Assembly (NCBI GenBank): GCA_002840645.1
Contig: PHBO01000003.1
Location: forward strand, 124,001 to 188,000
Length of the DNA: 64,000 bases
From: Candidatus Cloacimonetes bacterium HGW-Cloacimonetes-3
GTDB lineage: Bacteria; Cloacimonadota; Cloacimonadia; Cloacimonadales; Cloacimonadaceae
Direction: 5' to 3'
The position numbers were made by a program, and so were the translations under genes. This document shows, piece after piece, positions 1 through 7,757 of the stretch (positions are counted from its first letter, which is position 1; each line of letters starts with the position of its first letter). Under the pieces are notes generated by a model. That model had not been told where the DNA came from. It searched no databases and saw nothing but the letters and a program-made list of their open reading frames with translations.

Positions 1-1140
1 CCGGAGAATGTCGATTTTGACAAAGCGTCCTATTCACGCAACTACGGCAAATTTGAAATCGGTCCTCTGGAACCGGGATTTGGTACCACGCTGGGTAACA
101 CTCTGCGCAGGGTACTGCTATCCTCCATCCAGGGTGCTGCGGTTCGTTTCATTCGGATTGAAGGACTGCATCACGAATTCTTGCCTATCCCGGGTACAAA
201 CTCAGATTATATTGATCTGATCTTGCGGATAAAGCAACTTGTGATTCTCTCCAATTCTGTGGAAGAAATCCCTATCGTTCTGGAACACAAGGGTAAAGGT
301 TTAATCACCGCATCCCTGATCCAGGAAAACGCCAACATCAAAATCATCAATAAAGACCTTTACCTCCTTGAGGTGGTGGAAGATATTGATTTTAAGATCG
401 AAATGATTGTTGGCATTGGTAGAGGCTATGTGTCCTCAGACCGTCAGAATCCAGAAGGTAAAGCTGTCGGCTTTATTCCTATCGATTCCATATATTCGCC
501 CATTCTGAAGGTTAACTTTAGTGTTACCCATCAACGGGTGAAAGAAAGAATGAACTTCGACCGCCTAATCCTGGAAATCCATTCCAATGGTGCGATTGAG
601 CCACAAATTGCCTTGTTCTTGGCTGCTAAGATTCTCAAAGATATGGCAGCAAAGATATCCTTGTTCGAAACAGAACCGGAATATATACGCGATATTGAGC
701 TTGATCCGGACTTGGAAGAAAAGGAACGCATTCTCCGCATGAGTGTTCGCGAGATCGAACTTACAGTTCGTGCCGCAAATTGTCTCTCCGGAGCGAAAAT
801 TGAAACAATAGGCGAACTCGTATCCAAATCCGAGGCAGAAATGCTGAAGTTCAGAAACTTCGGTAAGAAATCCCTCGAAGAGATCGTCCTTAAACTAAAA
901 AAATATGATCTGGATCTTGGTATGGATGTAGAAGGTATCTACCGGAAGATCAGAGAAGCCAGAAGCCGTGGGGTTCTTCCTCCTGAAGACAAGGCAGCAC
1001 CTGCACCTGAAAAGGTGAAAGCTGTTGCACAGGAAGCCGCTCCTATGGAAACTGAAGATTCTGAGCCGGTTGCCACATCCACACCCCGTAAACCCATTCC
1101 AGCCCCTAAAAAGAAGGTGAAAAATGCGACACAGACTTGA
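1..1140 (+). CDS. rpoA: RNA polymerase alpha subunit (5' truncated by window)
   Basis: The reading frame is already open at base 1, so the true start lies upstream. The first visible residues include GNTLRRVLLSS, the alpha N-terminal dimerisation motif that nucleates assembly of core RNA polymerase. The C-terminal domain is clear: SVREIELTVRAANCL, TIGELV and FRNFGKKSLEEI form the DNA- and activator-binding alphaCTD. After the usual end of the family (around DLGMDVEG) there are roughly 70 more residues, rich in Ala, Pro, Glu and Lys, ending in a basic stretch; this tail is not part of the standard fold. The gene overlaps rplQ by 17 bp, the usual end of the ribosomal-protein/alpha operon. Identity is certain; the function of the tail is unknown. 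Confidence 0.97.
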   Translation, partial: PENVDFDKASYSRNYGKFEIGPLEPGFGTTLGNTLRRVLLSSIQGAAVRFIRIEGLHHEFLPIPGTNSDYIDLILRIKQLVILSNSVEEIPIVLEHKGKGLITASLIQENANIKIINKDLYLLEVVEDIDFKIEMIVGIGRGYVSSDRQNPEGKAVGFIPIDSIYSPILKVNFSVTHQRVKERMNFDRLILEIHSNGAIEPQIALFLAAKILKDMAAKISLFETEPEYIRDIELDPDLEEKERILRMSVREIELTVRAANCLSGAKIETIGELVSKSEAEMLKFRNFGKKSLEEIVLKLKKYDLDLGMDVEGIYRKIREARSRGVLPPEDKAAPAPEKVKAVAQEAAPMETEDSEPVATSTPRKPIPAPKKKVKNATQT

Positions 1141-1531
1141 AGGTAGAAAATTCGGCCGTGAAATGGATGCCAGACGCCTGATGATGAGAAACCTCGTCAA
1201 ATCTATGGTAGAACACGGACAGCTTAACACAACCCTTGCCAAAGCCAAAGAAATGAGAGGACATGTTGATCGTGTTATCACTTATGGAAAGGCTAACACT
1301 GTCCATGCCAGAAGATTAGCATATAGTGTGCTTGGCGATCGCGCCTTGGTTAAGAAGCTGTTTGATGAAATTGCCCCGGCATTCCAGGGACGTAACGGTG
1401 GTTACACCCGTGTACTGAAAGCCGGTTTCCGTAAAGGCGATTCCGCTCCTATGGCAATTATCCAGTTCGTGGAAGAATCTACGATTAAACCCAAAAAAGA
1501 CGCCATAAAAGCGAAAGACCTGAATAAGTAA
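1124..1531 (+). CDS. rplQ: 50S ribosomal protein L17
   Basis: Large-subunit ribosomal protein bL17, 135 aa. The N-terminus MRHRLEGRKFGRE and the helix RRLMMRNLVKSMVEHG are family hallmarks, and the C-terminal NGGYTRVLKAGFRKGDSAPMA is typical. The ATG at 1124 lies inside the end of rpoA, so translation is probably coupled to it. It is the last gene of the operon and is followed 19 bp later by a strong terminator hairpin. A Lys-rich tail of about 20 residues follows the core, as in many bacteria. Confidence 0.97.
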   Translation: MRHRLEGRKFGREMDARRLMMRNLVKSMVEHGQLNTTLAKAKEMRGHVDRVITYGKANTVHARRLAYSVLGDRALVKKLFDEIAPAFQGRNGGYTRVLKAGFRKGDSAPMAIIQFVEESTIKPKKDAIKAKDLNK

Positions 1532-1550
1532 ATCTATCGCTTCATATAGT

Positions 1551-1580
1551 AAAAGCGGGAAGACATCTTCCCGCTTTTTT
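1551..1580 (+). terminator. Intrinsic terminator of the rpoA-rplQ operon
   Basis: A hairpin with arms built on AGCGGGAAG and CTTCCCGCT around a 4-nt loop, followed directly by a T run. It lies just downstream of the rplQ stop. Confidence 0.9.
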
Positions 1581-1754
1581 ACATGCATTCAATAAACGTG
1601 GGTATTCCTGTACTTGCAAAACAGATTTCTGGTCTGTTGAGCCTCTCCTGCCATCCTGGTAAGTACCATGCAACCATTACAGTAACAGCATTTCAGAAAT
1701 CCTTAACATCCCTGTTGGCACCAAACTTCAACCATGCTGCTATCTTTAGTCTAG

Positions 1755-1815
1755 CCATAACAATTCCCTAACGATTCCCTAACGCCGTTAGGGAATCGTT
1801 AGGGAATTGTTATGG
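1755..1815. repeat. 61-bp perfect palindrome in a convergent intergenic gap
   Basis: Two 30-nt arms are perfect reverse complements around a single central C. Each arm contains the 11-mer unit ATTCCCTAACG-like twice, so the element is both tandem and inverted. It sits in the otherwise empty 1581-1879 gap between rplQ (+) and mltG (-). It has no T run on either side, so it is not a typical terminator. Similar but different palindromes occur in other gaps of this window. Confidence 0.9.
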
Positions 1816-1879
1816 AAGTATTAGAGAAACAAGCAAGGGCAGTGTGGGATCTAAGAAGGTGGGAGTGAGGTGATGATTC

Positions 1880-2875
1880 TTAATTGATGTGTTTTAGATA
1901 TTGCCTTTGCTTTCGTAGATGCTCTTCGTAACTGCGGGAGAAGATGTTCTTCCCTTTGCGGTCGGCAAAGAAATACAGGTAAGAGCTATACTCCGGGTTC
2001 AGCACGGCTTTTATAGATTCCAGGCTCGGATTAGCTATGGGGGTAGGGGGCAAGCCAGCGCTCATATAAGTATTGTAAGGAGAGGGGATTTGTGTCTCAT
2101 TGTAGCTCAATACCTCTCGTTTAATTCCTTTGGGCTCCAGGATATAATCCACCGTGGGACATGATTGTAAGCGCATCCCGCGTGTAATGCGGTTCATAAA
2201 CACTCCGGCGATAATCTCTCTCTCTCCCGTGGGACCTGATTCTTTTTCCACGATGGAAGCAAGGATTAGCTTGTTATAGAAACCGTGAATATTTACAGGG
2301 ACTATGCCTGCTGCATGCACTCGCTTAAAGAATTCAGCCGTTTGTAAGGCAAGGATAGAATCTGCGCTCATATCTATAGAAAAGCGATATGTTTCAGGAT
2401 ACAGGAACCCCTCCAGCGAAGGGAGATCAAAGCCTGTTAAGCGTTTTATCAAAGCGGGATTTGTGGCAGAAGCATAGAGGCTGTCGTATGGCATCAGCCC
2501 GCTGCGGTCTATCTTTTGCAGAGTTTTATACATAGACATACCTTCAGGGAAAGTGATAACGATTGCCTCGCTTTTTCCGTCCCGCAGGCTGCTAACGGTC
2601 TGCCACAGATTTGCCCTGCCTCCGAAGATGTAGCTGCCGGGTTTCAGGTTACGGTCGGCAGAGCGCAATTTAGTAACCAGCAGGAACATTGTTTTGCTGT
2701 GGATAATATTGGCTTCAGAAAGCTTATCAGCTATCCCGTGTGCGCTCGCTCCGGGGCGGATGTTCACGATTGTTTTTTCGGTAAAGGTGGGAATCAGGAT
2801 CAGGTAGGTAATCGTGGCTATAAGCAGACTGAGGAATACTGCTGCAACCAGCAGAACGCGTTTGAGATGTGTCAT
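1880..2875 (-). CDS. mltG: Endolytic murein transglycosylase MltG
   Basis: YceG/MltG family, 331 aa. It cleaves nascent glycan strands at the inner membrane and sets chain length. There is one N-terminal membrane helix (about residues 7-29), a LysM-like region with NLKPGSYIF near 76-84 and SLRDGKSEAIVITFPEG near 96-112, then the catalytic domain. ASIVEKESG (about 206-214) carries the catalytic Glu, followed by MNRITRGMRLQSCPTVDYIL and SPYNTYMSAGLPPTPIANP, all diagnostic. The ATG directly abuts the ruvX stop, so it is the distal gene of the 4423-to-1880 minus-strand operon. Confidence 0.95.
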   Translation of the reverse strand: MTHLKRVLLVAAVFLSLLIATITYLILIPTFTEKTIVNIRPGASAHGIADKLSEANIIHSKTMFLLVTKLRSADRNLKPGSYIFGGRANLWQTVSSLRDGKSEAIVITFPEGMSMYKTLQKIDRSGLMPYDSLYASATNPALIKRLTGFDLPSLEGFLYPETYRFSIDMSADSILALQTAEFFKRVHAAGIVPVNIHGFYNKLILASIVEKESGPTGEREIIAGVFMNRITRGMRLQSCPTVDYILEPKGIKREVLSYNETQIPSPYNTYMSAGLPPTPIANPSLESIKAVLNPEYSSYLYFFADRKGKNIFSRSYEEHLRKQRQYLKHIN

Positions 2876-3292
2876 TTAGCTATCCAAAAACTCTTTTAAA
2901 AACATGCAGGCAGCCATGGCATCTTTCACCTTTTTGGCTTCCTGCCAGGTGTAGCCCATTCTTTTCAGTTCATCATCCGCATCGCAGGTGGAATAACGCT
3001 CATCAAAGCCCAGAACTGGTACGCTTAGTGCTCCGGCAAGTTCTTCTGCAAAAGCCTTTGTCTCCTGTGTTTTGGGCGTATCGCTGCCATCTATGGCAAA
3101 AGGCATGCCTACTAATACCAGGCTTACCGAGTGTAATGAAATCAAGCTCTCCAGCTCTGTGATTGTGTGCTGCAATCCGCTGTTAAGCAAAACAGATAGT
3201 GGTTTGGCAAACATGCGCATAGGATCGCTTAATGCCAGCCCGATGCGTTTTTCGCCATAATCCACCGCAAGTATTCTGCCCTCGTTCATCAT
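2876..3292 (-). CDS. ruvX: YqgF/RuvX-type RNase H-fold nuclease
   Basis: 138 aa, the standard size for the YqgF family (putative Holliday-junction resolvase; also implicated in pre-16S rRNA 5' processing). The RNase H-fold motifs are visible: AVDYGEKRIGLALSD near the N-terminus (acidic residue D11), VGMPFAIDG in the middle, FDERYST (about 97-103) and KVKDAMAACMFLKEFL at the end with the last acidic residue. It overlaps the upstream lipoprotein stop by 4 bp and abuts mltG downstream; the ruvX-mltG pairing is a common genomic neighbourhood. Confidence 0.93.
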   Translation of the reverse strand: MMNEGRILAVDYGEKRIGLALSDPMRMFAKPLSVLLNSGLQHTITELESLISLHSVSLVLVGMPFAIDGSDTPKTQETKAFAEELAGALSVPVLGFDERYSTCDADDELKRMGYTWQEAKKVKDAMAACMFLKEFLDS

Positions 3293-3876
3293 ATATAAGA
3301 TTCATCTCTCCATACAGCGATATACCAGCGATTATCCACGGGTCTTAGATAAAAACTTGCTTTTCCGCTGGCATTAAATGAGGAATTGCTGGCAAAATAG
3401 CTTAAGATAAGATCGAAGCTGCAAGTAATAACAATCCAATCTTCATGTCCTATCGCCGGGTCTTTTTCCCACTTATCCTGCGGGGGTATCTGCAAGCGCA
3501 GGCTTATGTCGTCCGGAGGGGGGTATAAACCATCGCTGGAGCCATTAATGAACATTCCGGTAGTAAACTCCCGCTCTTGCTCGTAGCCCCACCATGCGTC
3601 CGGGATATCATCACCATTCCAATCTATGCCAATTTGCCCTATTTCACTTGCGATCAGCTCAAAGCGGAATTCGGGGTGTAGTAATGACAAATACAAGTCT
3701 ATGTTCATTTCCTGATAAGCTCTTTCCAAATTTCGCAATAGCTTTTCTGGTGTACTGTTCAGCATATCCGTATCGGTACCGGACACATCCACCAATTTGG
3801 GTCGGAAAGGATTTGTGCAACTGCTAAGCAGCAGCAATGCAAGCACTAACAGCAGGAGATGCTTAAGAGTTTTCAT
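3289..3876 (-). CDS. Lipoprotein, NTF2-like fold suspected
   Basis: 195 aa beginning with a lysine-containing n-region, a Leu-rich core and the lipobox LLSSC, so it is very likely a lipid-anchored envelope protein. The mature part contains a helical segment (LLRNLERAYQEMNIDLYLSL) followed by LHPEFRFEL and ends in strands with YLRPVDNRWYIAVWRDE. This layout resembles small NTF2/SnoaL-like domains, but that is inference. It is a paralogue of the upstream gene (3863-4423) with the same architecture. It overlaps that gene by 14 bp and ruvX by 4 bp, so the four genes form one operon. The function is not known. Confidence 0.8.
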   Translation of the reverse strand: MKTLKHLLLLVLALLLLSSCTNPFRPKLVDVSGTDTDMLNSTPEKLLRNLERAYQEMNIDLYLSLLHPEFRFELIASEIGQIGIDWNGDDIPDAWWGYEQEREFTTGMFINGSSDGLYPPPDDISLRLQIPPQDKWEKDPAIGHEDWIVITCSFDLILSYFASNSSFNASGKASFYLRPVDNRWYIAVWRDESYI

Positions 3877-4423
3877 GTTTTAGCTTACCCCAGGTGCTGC
3901 CACTTGCGCTACGGTAATCATACCAATGTTCGATATACCAATAACCGGAAATCCGGCGGAAATGCAGTTCCATATTACCGTTTGCCAGTATGATGGAGCG
4001 TGTTTCCCCTCTGCGGGATACTCCGCGAATCGTGTATGAGCTATAGAATTGTGCTTCGTTTTCTCCCAACTGATCATCGGCATTAATTAGTAAGGAATCC
4101 ATTTCTATATGCATATAGCGGTTGTGAAAAAGCTGGATCATATCCTGTTCCTGGTTTCTGTTCCAGGTGGGTTCGATAGAGAAATCACTTATATCCTGCG
4201 GGGCAAAATGAAACACATAGTTGTCTGTAAACAACCCGGCATAGTGGATTTTATTACGGCTGTCCGTGTAGCAATAGCCAAGATTCTGCAATGCTTGCGC
4301 TAATTCATAGGTGTGATCGTTCCATGGGGGAGGTTCCCCCGGGGGCTCGGACTCACGAACCTTGAAAAGGTCGCAACTGCTAAGCAGTAGCATTGCAATC
4401 AGAACTAAGCATATATTTCTCAT
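3863..4423 (-). CDS. Lipoprotein, paralogue of the next gene
   Basis: About 186 aa from the ATG at 4423; an in-frame TTG at 4438 is possible but adds residues ahead of a good signal peptide. The N-terminus MRNICLVLIAMLLLSSC is a type II signal with a clear lipobox. The mature protein has the same plan as its neighbour: a helix-rich start (ELAQALQNLGYCYTDS), an aromatic strand (YVFHFAPQDISDF) and a closing GNMELHFRRISGYWYIEHWYD. The pair probably arose by duplication. This is the first gene of the operon leading to ruvX and mltG. No named family recognised. Confidence 0.8.
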   Translation of the reverse strand: MRNICLVLIAMLLLSSCDLFKVRESEPPGEPPPWNDHTYELAQALQNLGYCYTDSRNKIHYAGLFTDNYVFHFAPQDISDFSIEPTWNRNQEQDMIQLFHNRYMHIEMDSLLINADDQLGENEAQFYSSYTIRGVSRRGETRSIILANGNMELHFRRISGYWYIEHWYDYRSASGSTWGKLKHENS

Positions 4424-4493
4424 AGTCTCATGTTGCAAAGATAGCTTGAATTTGTCAATGAAAAGTTGTGATCAACGCTTCGTCTCGCTTGGG

Positions 4494-4826
4494 TCATTTA
4501 ATCTTAGGTTTCTTCTTTTTAGGAATAGCCAACTCCGGTGCAGTTATTCTTATTAGTTCGGTTAGCCACATTTCATCGTCCCAATCATCTTCCGGGATCA
4601 GATACCAGTTCTTGGCACCGGGATAGGGAGGGGCTTCTTCAGGCTCTCCAAGGTATTCCTTGCCTGCAAGTGTTGGTTTCACAAAAAGCTGATCATCTGC
4701 GACTAATGCCACCATCTTCTCATCGCAATAAACTCCATATTCCCCAAACATCTTTTTCGCTCTTACCACTCCCGTATTCTGGATACGGGAAAGGATGTAA
4801 TCCATGGTTTCTTGTTTAGTAGCCAT
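4494..4826 (-). CDS. TfoX N-terminal-domain protein
   Basis: About 110 aa from the ATG at 4826, chosen because GGAG lies 5 nt upstream. It matches the TfoX_N family: KKMFGEYGVYCDEKMVALVADDQLFVKP is the family core and DDEMWLTELIRI the C-terminal helix. In Haemophilus and Vibrio this domain belongs to a competence regulator, but stand-alone TfoX_N proteins are widespread and mostly uncharacterised. The TfoX C-terminal domain is absent. It lies 22 bp downstream of the YgjP-type gene on the same strand, likely co-transcribed. Ends with a basic tail KKKKPKIK. Confidence 0.85.
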   Translation of the reverse strand: MATKQETMDYILSRIQNTGVVRAKKMFGEYGVYCDEKMVALVADDQLFVKPTLAGKEYLGEPEEAPPYPGAKNWYLIPEDDWDDEMWLTELIRITAPELAIPKKKKPKIK

Positions 4827-4848
4827 TGTTGCTCCTTCTAAAACATTC

Positions 4849-5550
4849 TTATGCAAATGCTTGCTTTTCGTTCAATTCTGCCTTTCTGGTTCTCCAGTCG
4901 GGCAAAAAGCCGTCCATCAGGGCTTTGAATATGCTATTATGTGATGCTTCCAGCAAGTGCACAAGCTCATGCACTACCAAGTATTCCAGCAGGCGATCGG
5001 ACTTCTTGGCAAGCTCCAGACTTACCCAGATGTTTCCTTTTCTGGTATTGCAGCTGCCCCATCTGCTCTTCATCTTTTTGATGCCCCATTTGCTTACCTG
5101 TACACCCATGGAAACAGCCCATTTGTCTATCATTGAGGCTGTTCTATGGGCTAATCTTGCGCGATACCAAGTATCCATAAGTATTTCTCGATGCTTGCAG
5201 GTAGAGCCGGGCATTACCCTCAGTTCAATAATGTCGCCCGCTGCGAGGCTGATTCTATTTACAGAGCAGTTCTCTATCACCCTAAGCTGATAAGCGATAC
5301 CTTCAAGAAAGTGCTGTTCTCCGCTGATGTACTCGCATTGCTGCTGCTTGCCTTTTGCTTCGAATAATGCCACATGTTTCTCTATCCAAGGTAGCTTTGG
5401 CTGCACAAATTGCTTTATCAGAGCTTCGCTAACACCTATTGGTGCGGACACTGTTATCCTTCCGGTTGCAGCATTGTATGTGAGGCGGATGTGTTTCATT
5501 TTCCTGTGAATCAGGCATATCTGATACTTGCCAATTGTTATATGATTCAT
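4849..5550 (-). CDS. YgjP-type (SprT-like) zinc metallopeptidase domain protein
   Basis: 233 aa. The zinc site is clear: HELVH at residues 194-198 with a third ligand H204 (EASHN), the pattern of the YgjP/DUF45 family. The preceding KWGIKKMKSRWGSCNTRKGNIW block and the LEYLVVHELVHL helix are also family signatures. There is no signal peptide, so it acts in the cytoplasm; substrates are unknown. The ATG at 5550 follows GAGGGG. Downstream TfoX_N is 22 bp away. The assignment to family is strong; biological role unknown. Confidence 0.9.
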   Translation of the reverse strand: MNHITIGKYQICLIHRKMKHIRLTYNAATGRITVSAPIGVSEALIKQFVQPKLPWIEKHVALFEAKGKQQQCEYISGEQHFLEGIAYQLRVIENCSVNRISLAAGDIIELRVMPGSTCKHREILMDTWYRARLAHRTASMIDKWAVSMGVQVSKWGIKKMKSRWGSCNTRKGNIWVSLELAKKSDRLLEYLVVHELVHLLEASHNSIFKALMDGFLPDWRTRKAELNEKQAFA

Positions 5551-5672
5551 TATCCCCTCAGCCGATTAAAAAAGCCATATAAGCATGAGTGTATCAGGCA
5601 GCCGGGGGTGGAGAGGAAGCTTGTTTGTGTGCAGCACTCTATCTCGTGATTACCTCATTGAAACAGTTTTTT

Positions 5673-5703
5673 ACAAAAAAAGGGGAAAGCCGATGCCTTC
5701 CCC
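5673..5703 (-). terminator. Terminator after the ileS / FGE-like gene pair
   Basis: On the minus strand GGGGAAGGC and GCTTTCCCC (one mismatch) form a 9-bp stem around a 4-nt loop, followed by a run of seven T. It lies 15 bp past the stop of the minus-strand gene ending at 5718. Confidence 0.85.
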
Positions 5704-5717
5704 GGGAAAACTAATGC

Positions 5718-7730
5718 TTAACTGCTTCTAACCAGCCTGAAACCAACGTACTGATATCCACGGTTAGGGTCACCTTTTTCACGCCAGAGGATGTTCAGGT
5801 TGCGTCCTTCTCCATTGTTTGCACTACCACCGCGAATGGTTTTCAAGGTTCCCATTTCAGGACCGTTAGGATTGATGAACGTTGGCAGGGAGCGGATGTA
5901 ATTGGCATCATACCAATCCCAGCACCATTCTGCTACATTGCCTGTCATATCATATAAACCCATACTATTGGGGCTTTTGTTTCCGGGAGAGTGGATTTTG
6001 CCTCCGCTGTTTTCGCGGTACCAGGCAACTTCATCAGGGTAATCTGAGCCGCTATAGTTATACAGTTGCCCTCCTTTAGCTGCTAACTCCCACTCTGCCT
6101 CCGTGGGTAAACGGTAGCCATTGGCTTTGAAATCGCAGGTAACCACGCGGGACGCACCAACGCCCCTTATTTTGTAAGCAGGAGTAAGGCTTTCCGCTTC
6201 ACTGCGACCATTGCAATAAATGGCAATGTCAAACCAGCTTACATTGTCAACCGGCAGATTATCCCCAAAGGTGGAGCAATTAGCAGGCTTCATGAACCGG
6301 CTCCATTCTGCTTGGGTTACTTCCTGACGGCTGATGTAGAACGCAGATAAAGACACATTGTGATGCAGGTTTTCGTTCAATCTGCCAAAGCCAAGGGTGC
6401 TGGCTTCAATATACGCCATGTTCACCGGGTGCTTTGGCTTGGATTCCTGGGGAGTTGCAGTTCCGGACTTCGTAAACGGTACCGGCATGTTCCGGCGGAA
6501 ATCCGGTCTATCAGTACCGGTGCCGGATTTCAGGTCTCCATAGGACGTTCTGAGCGGACTTCCGCTACGCTGAATATCACCGGCAGCATCACCACTCAGG
6601 CTGTCTCGGGAATCTGCCCTGTTGATTATGCCGATATATTGGAGAGTTTCACCTTTGCCACCGAACAGAACGCTGAATATATTGGTGCTGAACAGAACCG
6701 TCAGCATCGCTAAAATTAGGATTATGATAATCCAGAAGCTAAATTCAATACGAGTTTTGGGCTTTTCCACTTTATTCACTGCTTCCATCTGGGCAAAGCT
6801 TGTCTTTTCCTGAACCGTCCACAATTCGTCATTCTCCACCGGTGGTAAAGCCTCTATGGCGGAAAGGAAATCCTCTAAACTGAGATATCGTTGCATGATG
6901 TTTCGATGCAGGCATTCGCCTAACACACGGTTCATGGAGTTGCTCACTCCGGCGATGTAAACAAACTTCTGCGCAGTTAAACGTTCGGTGCTGTAGATTG
7001 TCTTGTACAGGGTATTGTGAGATAGCGTTTGTGCCAGGATAGCTCCCAACAGAAACAGGTCTTCACGCTCGTCCCTTACCTCGAATGTGATAGCGGAAGA
7101 TAGGATTATTGCATCATCCTTATCATCTATCATAATCCCGGTAAGAGTAAGGTTTGTAAGAGTTAGCTCATGCTTACGAATCACAATGGCAGTCCTGATA
7201 AGCTGGGGAGCTATGTGTCTGATAAACTCCTCACTCAACTTTTCGGGATTGTGCTGCTTTATATGCGCCAATGATACACCGTGGATATATTCTGCAACCA
7301 TATAAGCCGGATCATGATGCGGATTTACTTCTACAACCTTGGCGGTATGCTTGTCTTTCAGATGGTTCAGCTTCTTAAGCCTCATCTGTAAGCCAAACAG
7401 CGAATCCATATTATGCATGCTGGATTTAAAGAATATCTTCAGTACATATTGGCGGTCTGCTTTCTGGGCGATGTACTTGATTCCTTCCGTTTCTTTGTTC
7501 ATAAGCCGGACGATTTTGTAGCCTTTAAAATCACTGCCGGGCTCAAGCAGCCTGTAATAATGACTATTCAATAAAGAAGGGGTGGGCTCTGAACTATGGA
7601 TTTCTTGCTTACTGGTATCGGGTGTAGCCGCAACTTCTGCTTCTCCAAGCTGGATGTTTTCTCCGCAGAAAGGGCAGAACTTCGCCTTTTCCGGCACCAG
7701 TTTCCCACAGTTTAAACAATAGTGTGCTAT
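5718..7730 (-). CDS. Zinc-ribbon / pseudokinase / TM / FGE-like domain protein
   Basis: About 670 aa if translation begins at the ATA at 7730; the first conventional start is GTG at 7697. The upstream residues complete a double-CxxC zinc ribbon (CLNCGKLVPEKAKF then CPFCG), and GGAGGG ends 4 nt before the ATA. Next is a protein-kinase-like domain (about 60-300): the VAIK lysine seems kept (YVLKIFF), but the HRD-to-Asn loop reads LTNLTLTGIMID and the DFG position reads LSSA, so it is probably inactive. One membrane helix (WIIIILILAMLTVLF) leads to an external FGE/SUMF1-type domain with RLPTEAEWELAAKGG, MTGNVAEWCWDW and RGGSANNGE. The active-site cysteines of true formylglycine-generating enzymes are missing. 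It follows ileS by 27 bp. Role: possibly a sensor or scaffold; unproven. Confidence 0.85.
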   Translation of the reverse strand: MAHYCLNCGKLVPEKAKFCPFCGENIQLGEAEVAATPDTSKQEIHSSEPTPSLLNSHYYRLLEPGSDFKGYKIVRLMNKETEGIKYIAQKADRQYVLKIFFKSSMHNMDSLFGLQMRLKKLNHLKDKHTAKVVEVNPHHDPAYMVAEYIHGVSLAHIKQHNPEKLSEEFIRHIAPQLIRTAIVIRKHELTLTNLTLTGIMIDDKDDAIILSSAITFEVRDEREDLFLLGAILAQTLSHNTLYKTIYSTERLTAQKFVYIAGVSNSMNRVLGECLHRNIMQRYLSLEDFLSAIEALPPVENDELWTVQEKTSFAQMEAVNKVEKPKTRIEFSFWIIIILILAMLTVLFSTNIFSVLFGGKGETLQYIGIINRADSRDSLSGDAAGDIQRSGSPLRTSYGDLKSGTGTDRPDFRRNMPVPFTKSGTATPQESKPKHPVNMAYIEASTLGFGRLNENLHHNVSLSAFYISRQEVTQAEWSRFMKPANCSTFGDNLPVDNVSWFDIAIYCNGRSEAESLTPAYKIRGVGASRVVTCDFKANGYRLPTEAEWELAAKGGQLYNYSGSDYPDEVAWYRENSGGKIHSPGNKSPNSMGLYDMTGNVAEWCWDWYDANYIRSLPTFINPNGPEMGTLKTIRGGSANNGEGRNLNILWREKGDPNRGYQYVGFRLVRSS

Positions 7731-7734
7731 TATG

Positions 7735-7740
7735 CCCTCC
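7735..7740 (-). promoter_or_regulatory. Ribosome binding site pointing to a non-AUG start
   Basis: GGAGGG on the minus strand, followed by C then ATA ATA GCA CAC. It sits 37 nt from the GTG at 7697, too far to serve it, but correctly placed for the ATA codons at 7733 or 7730. There is no ATG, GTG or TTG between the in-frame stop at 7746-7748 and 7697. Confidence 0.6.
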
Positions 7741-7757
7741 CAAGCTTAACGAGGTTG

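Noticed and set aside
5718-6500. Active formylglycine-generating enzyme
   Set aside because: The C-terminal part (RGGSANNGEGRN to GFRLVRSS) lacks the paired active-site cysteines.
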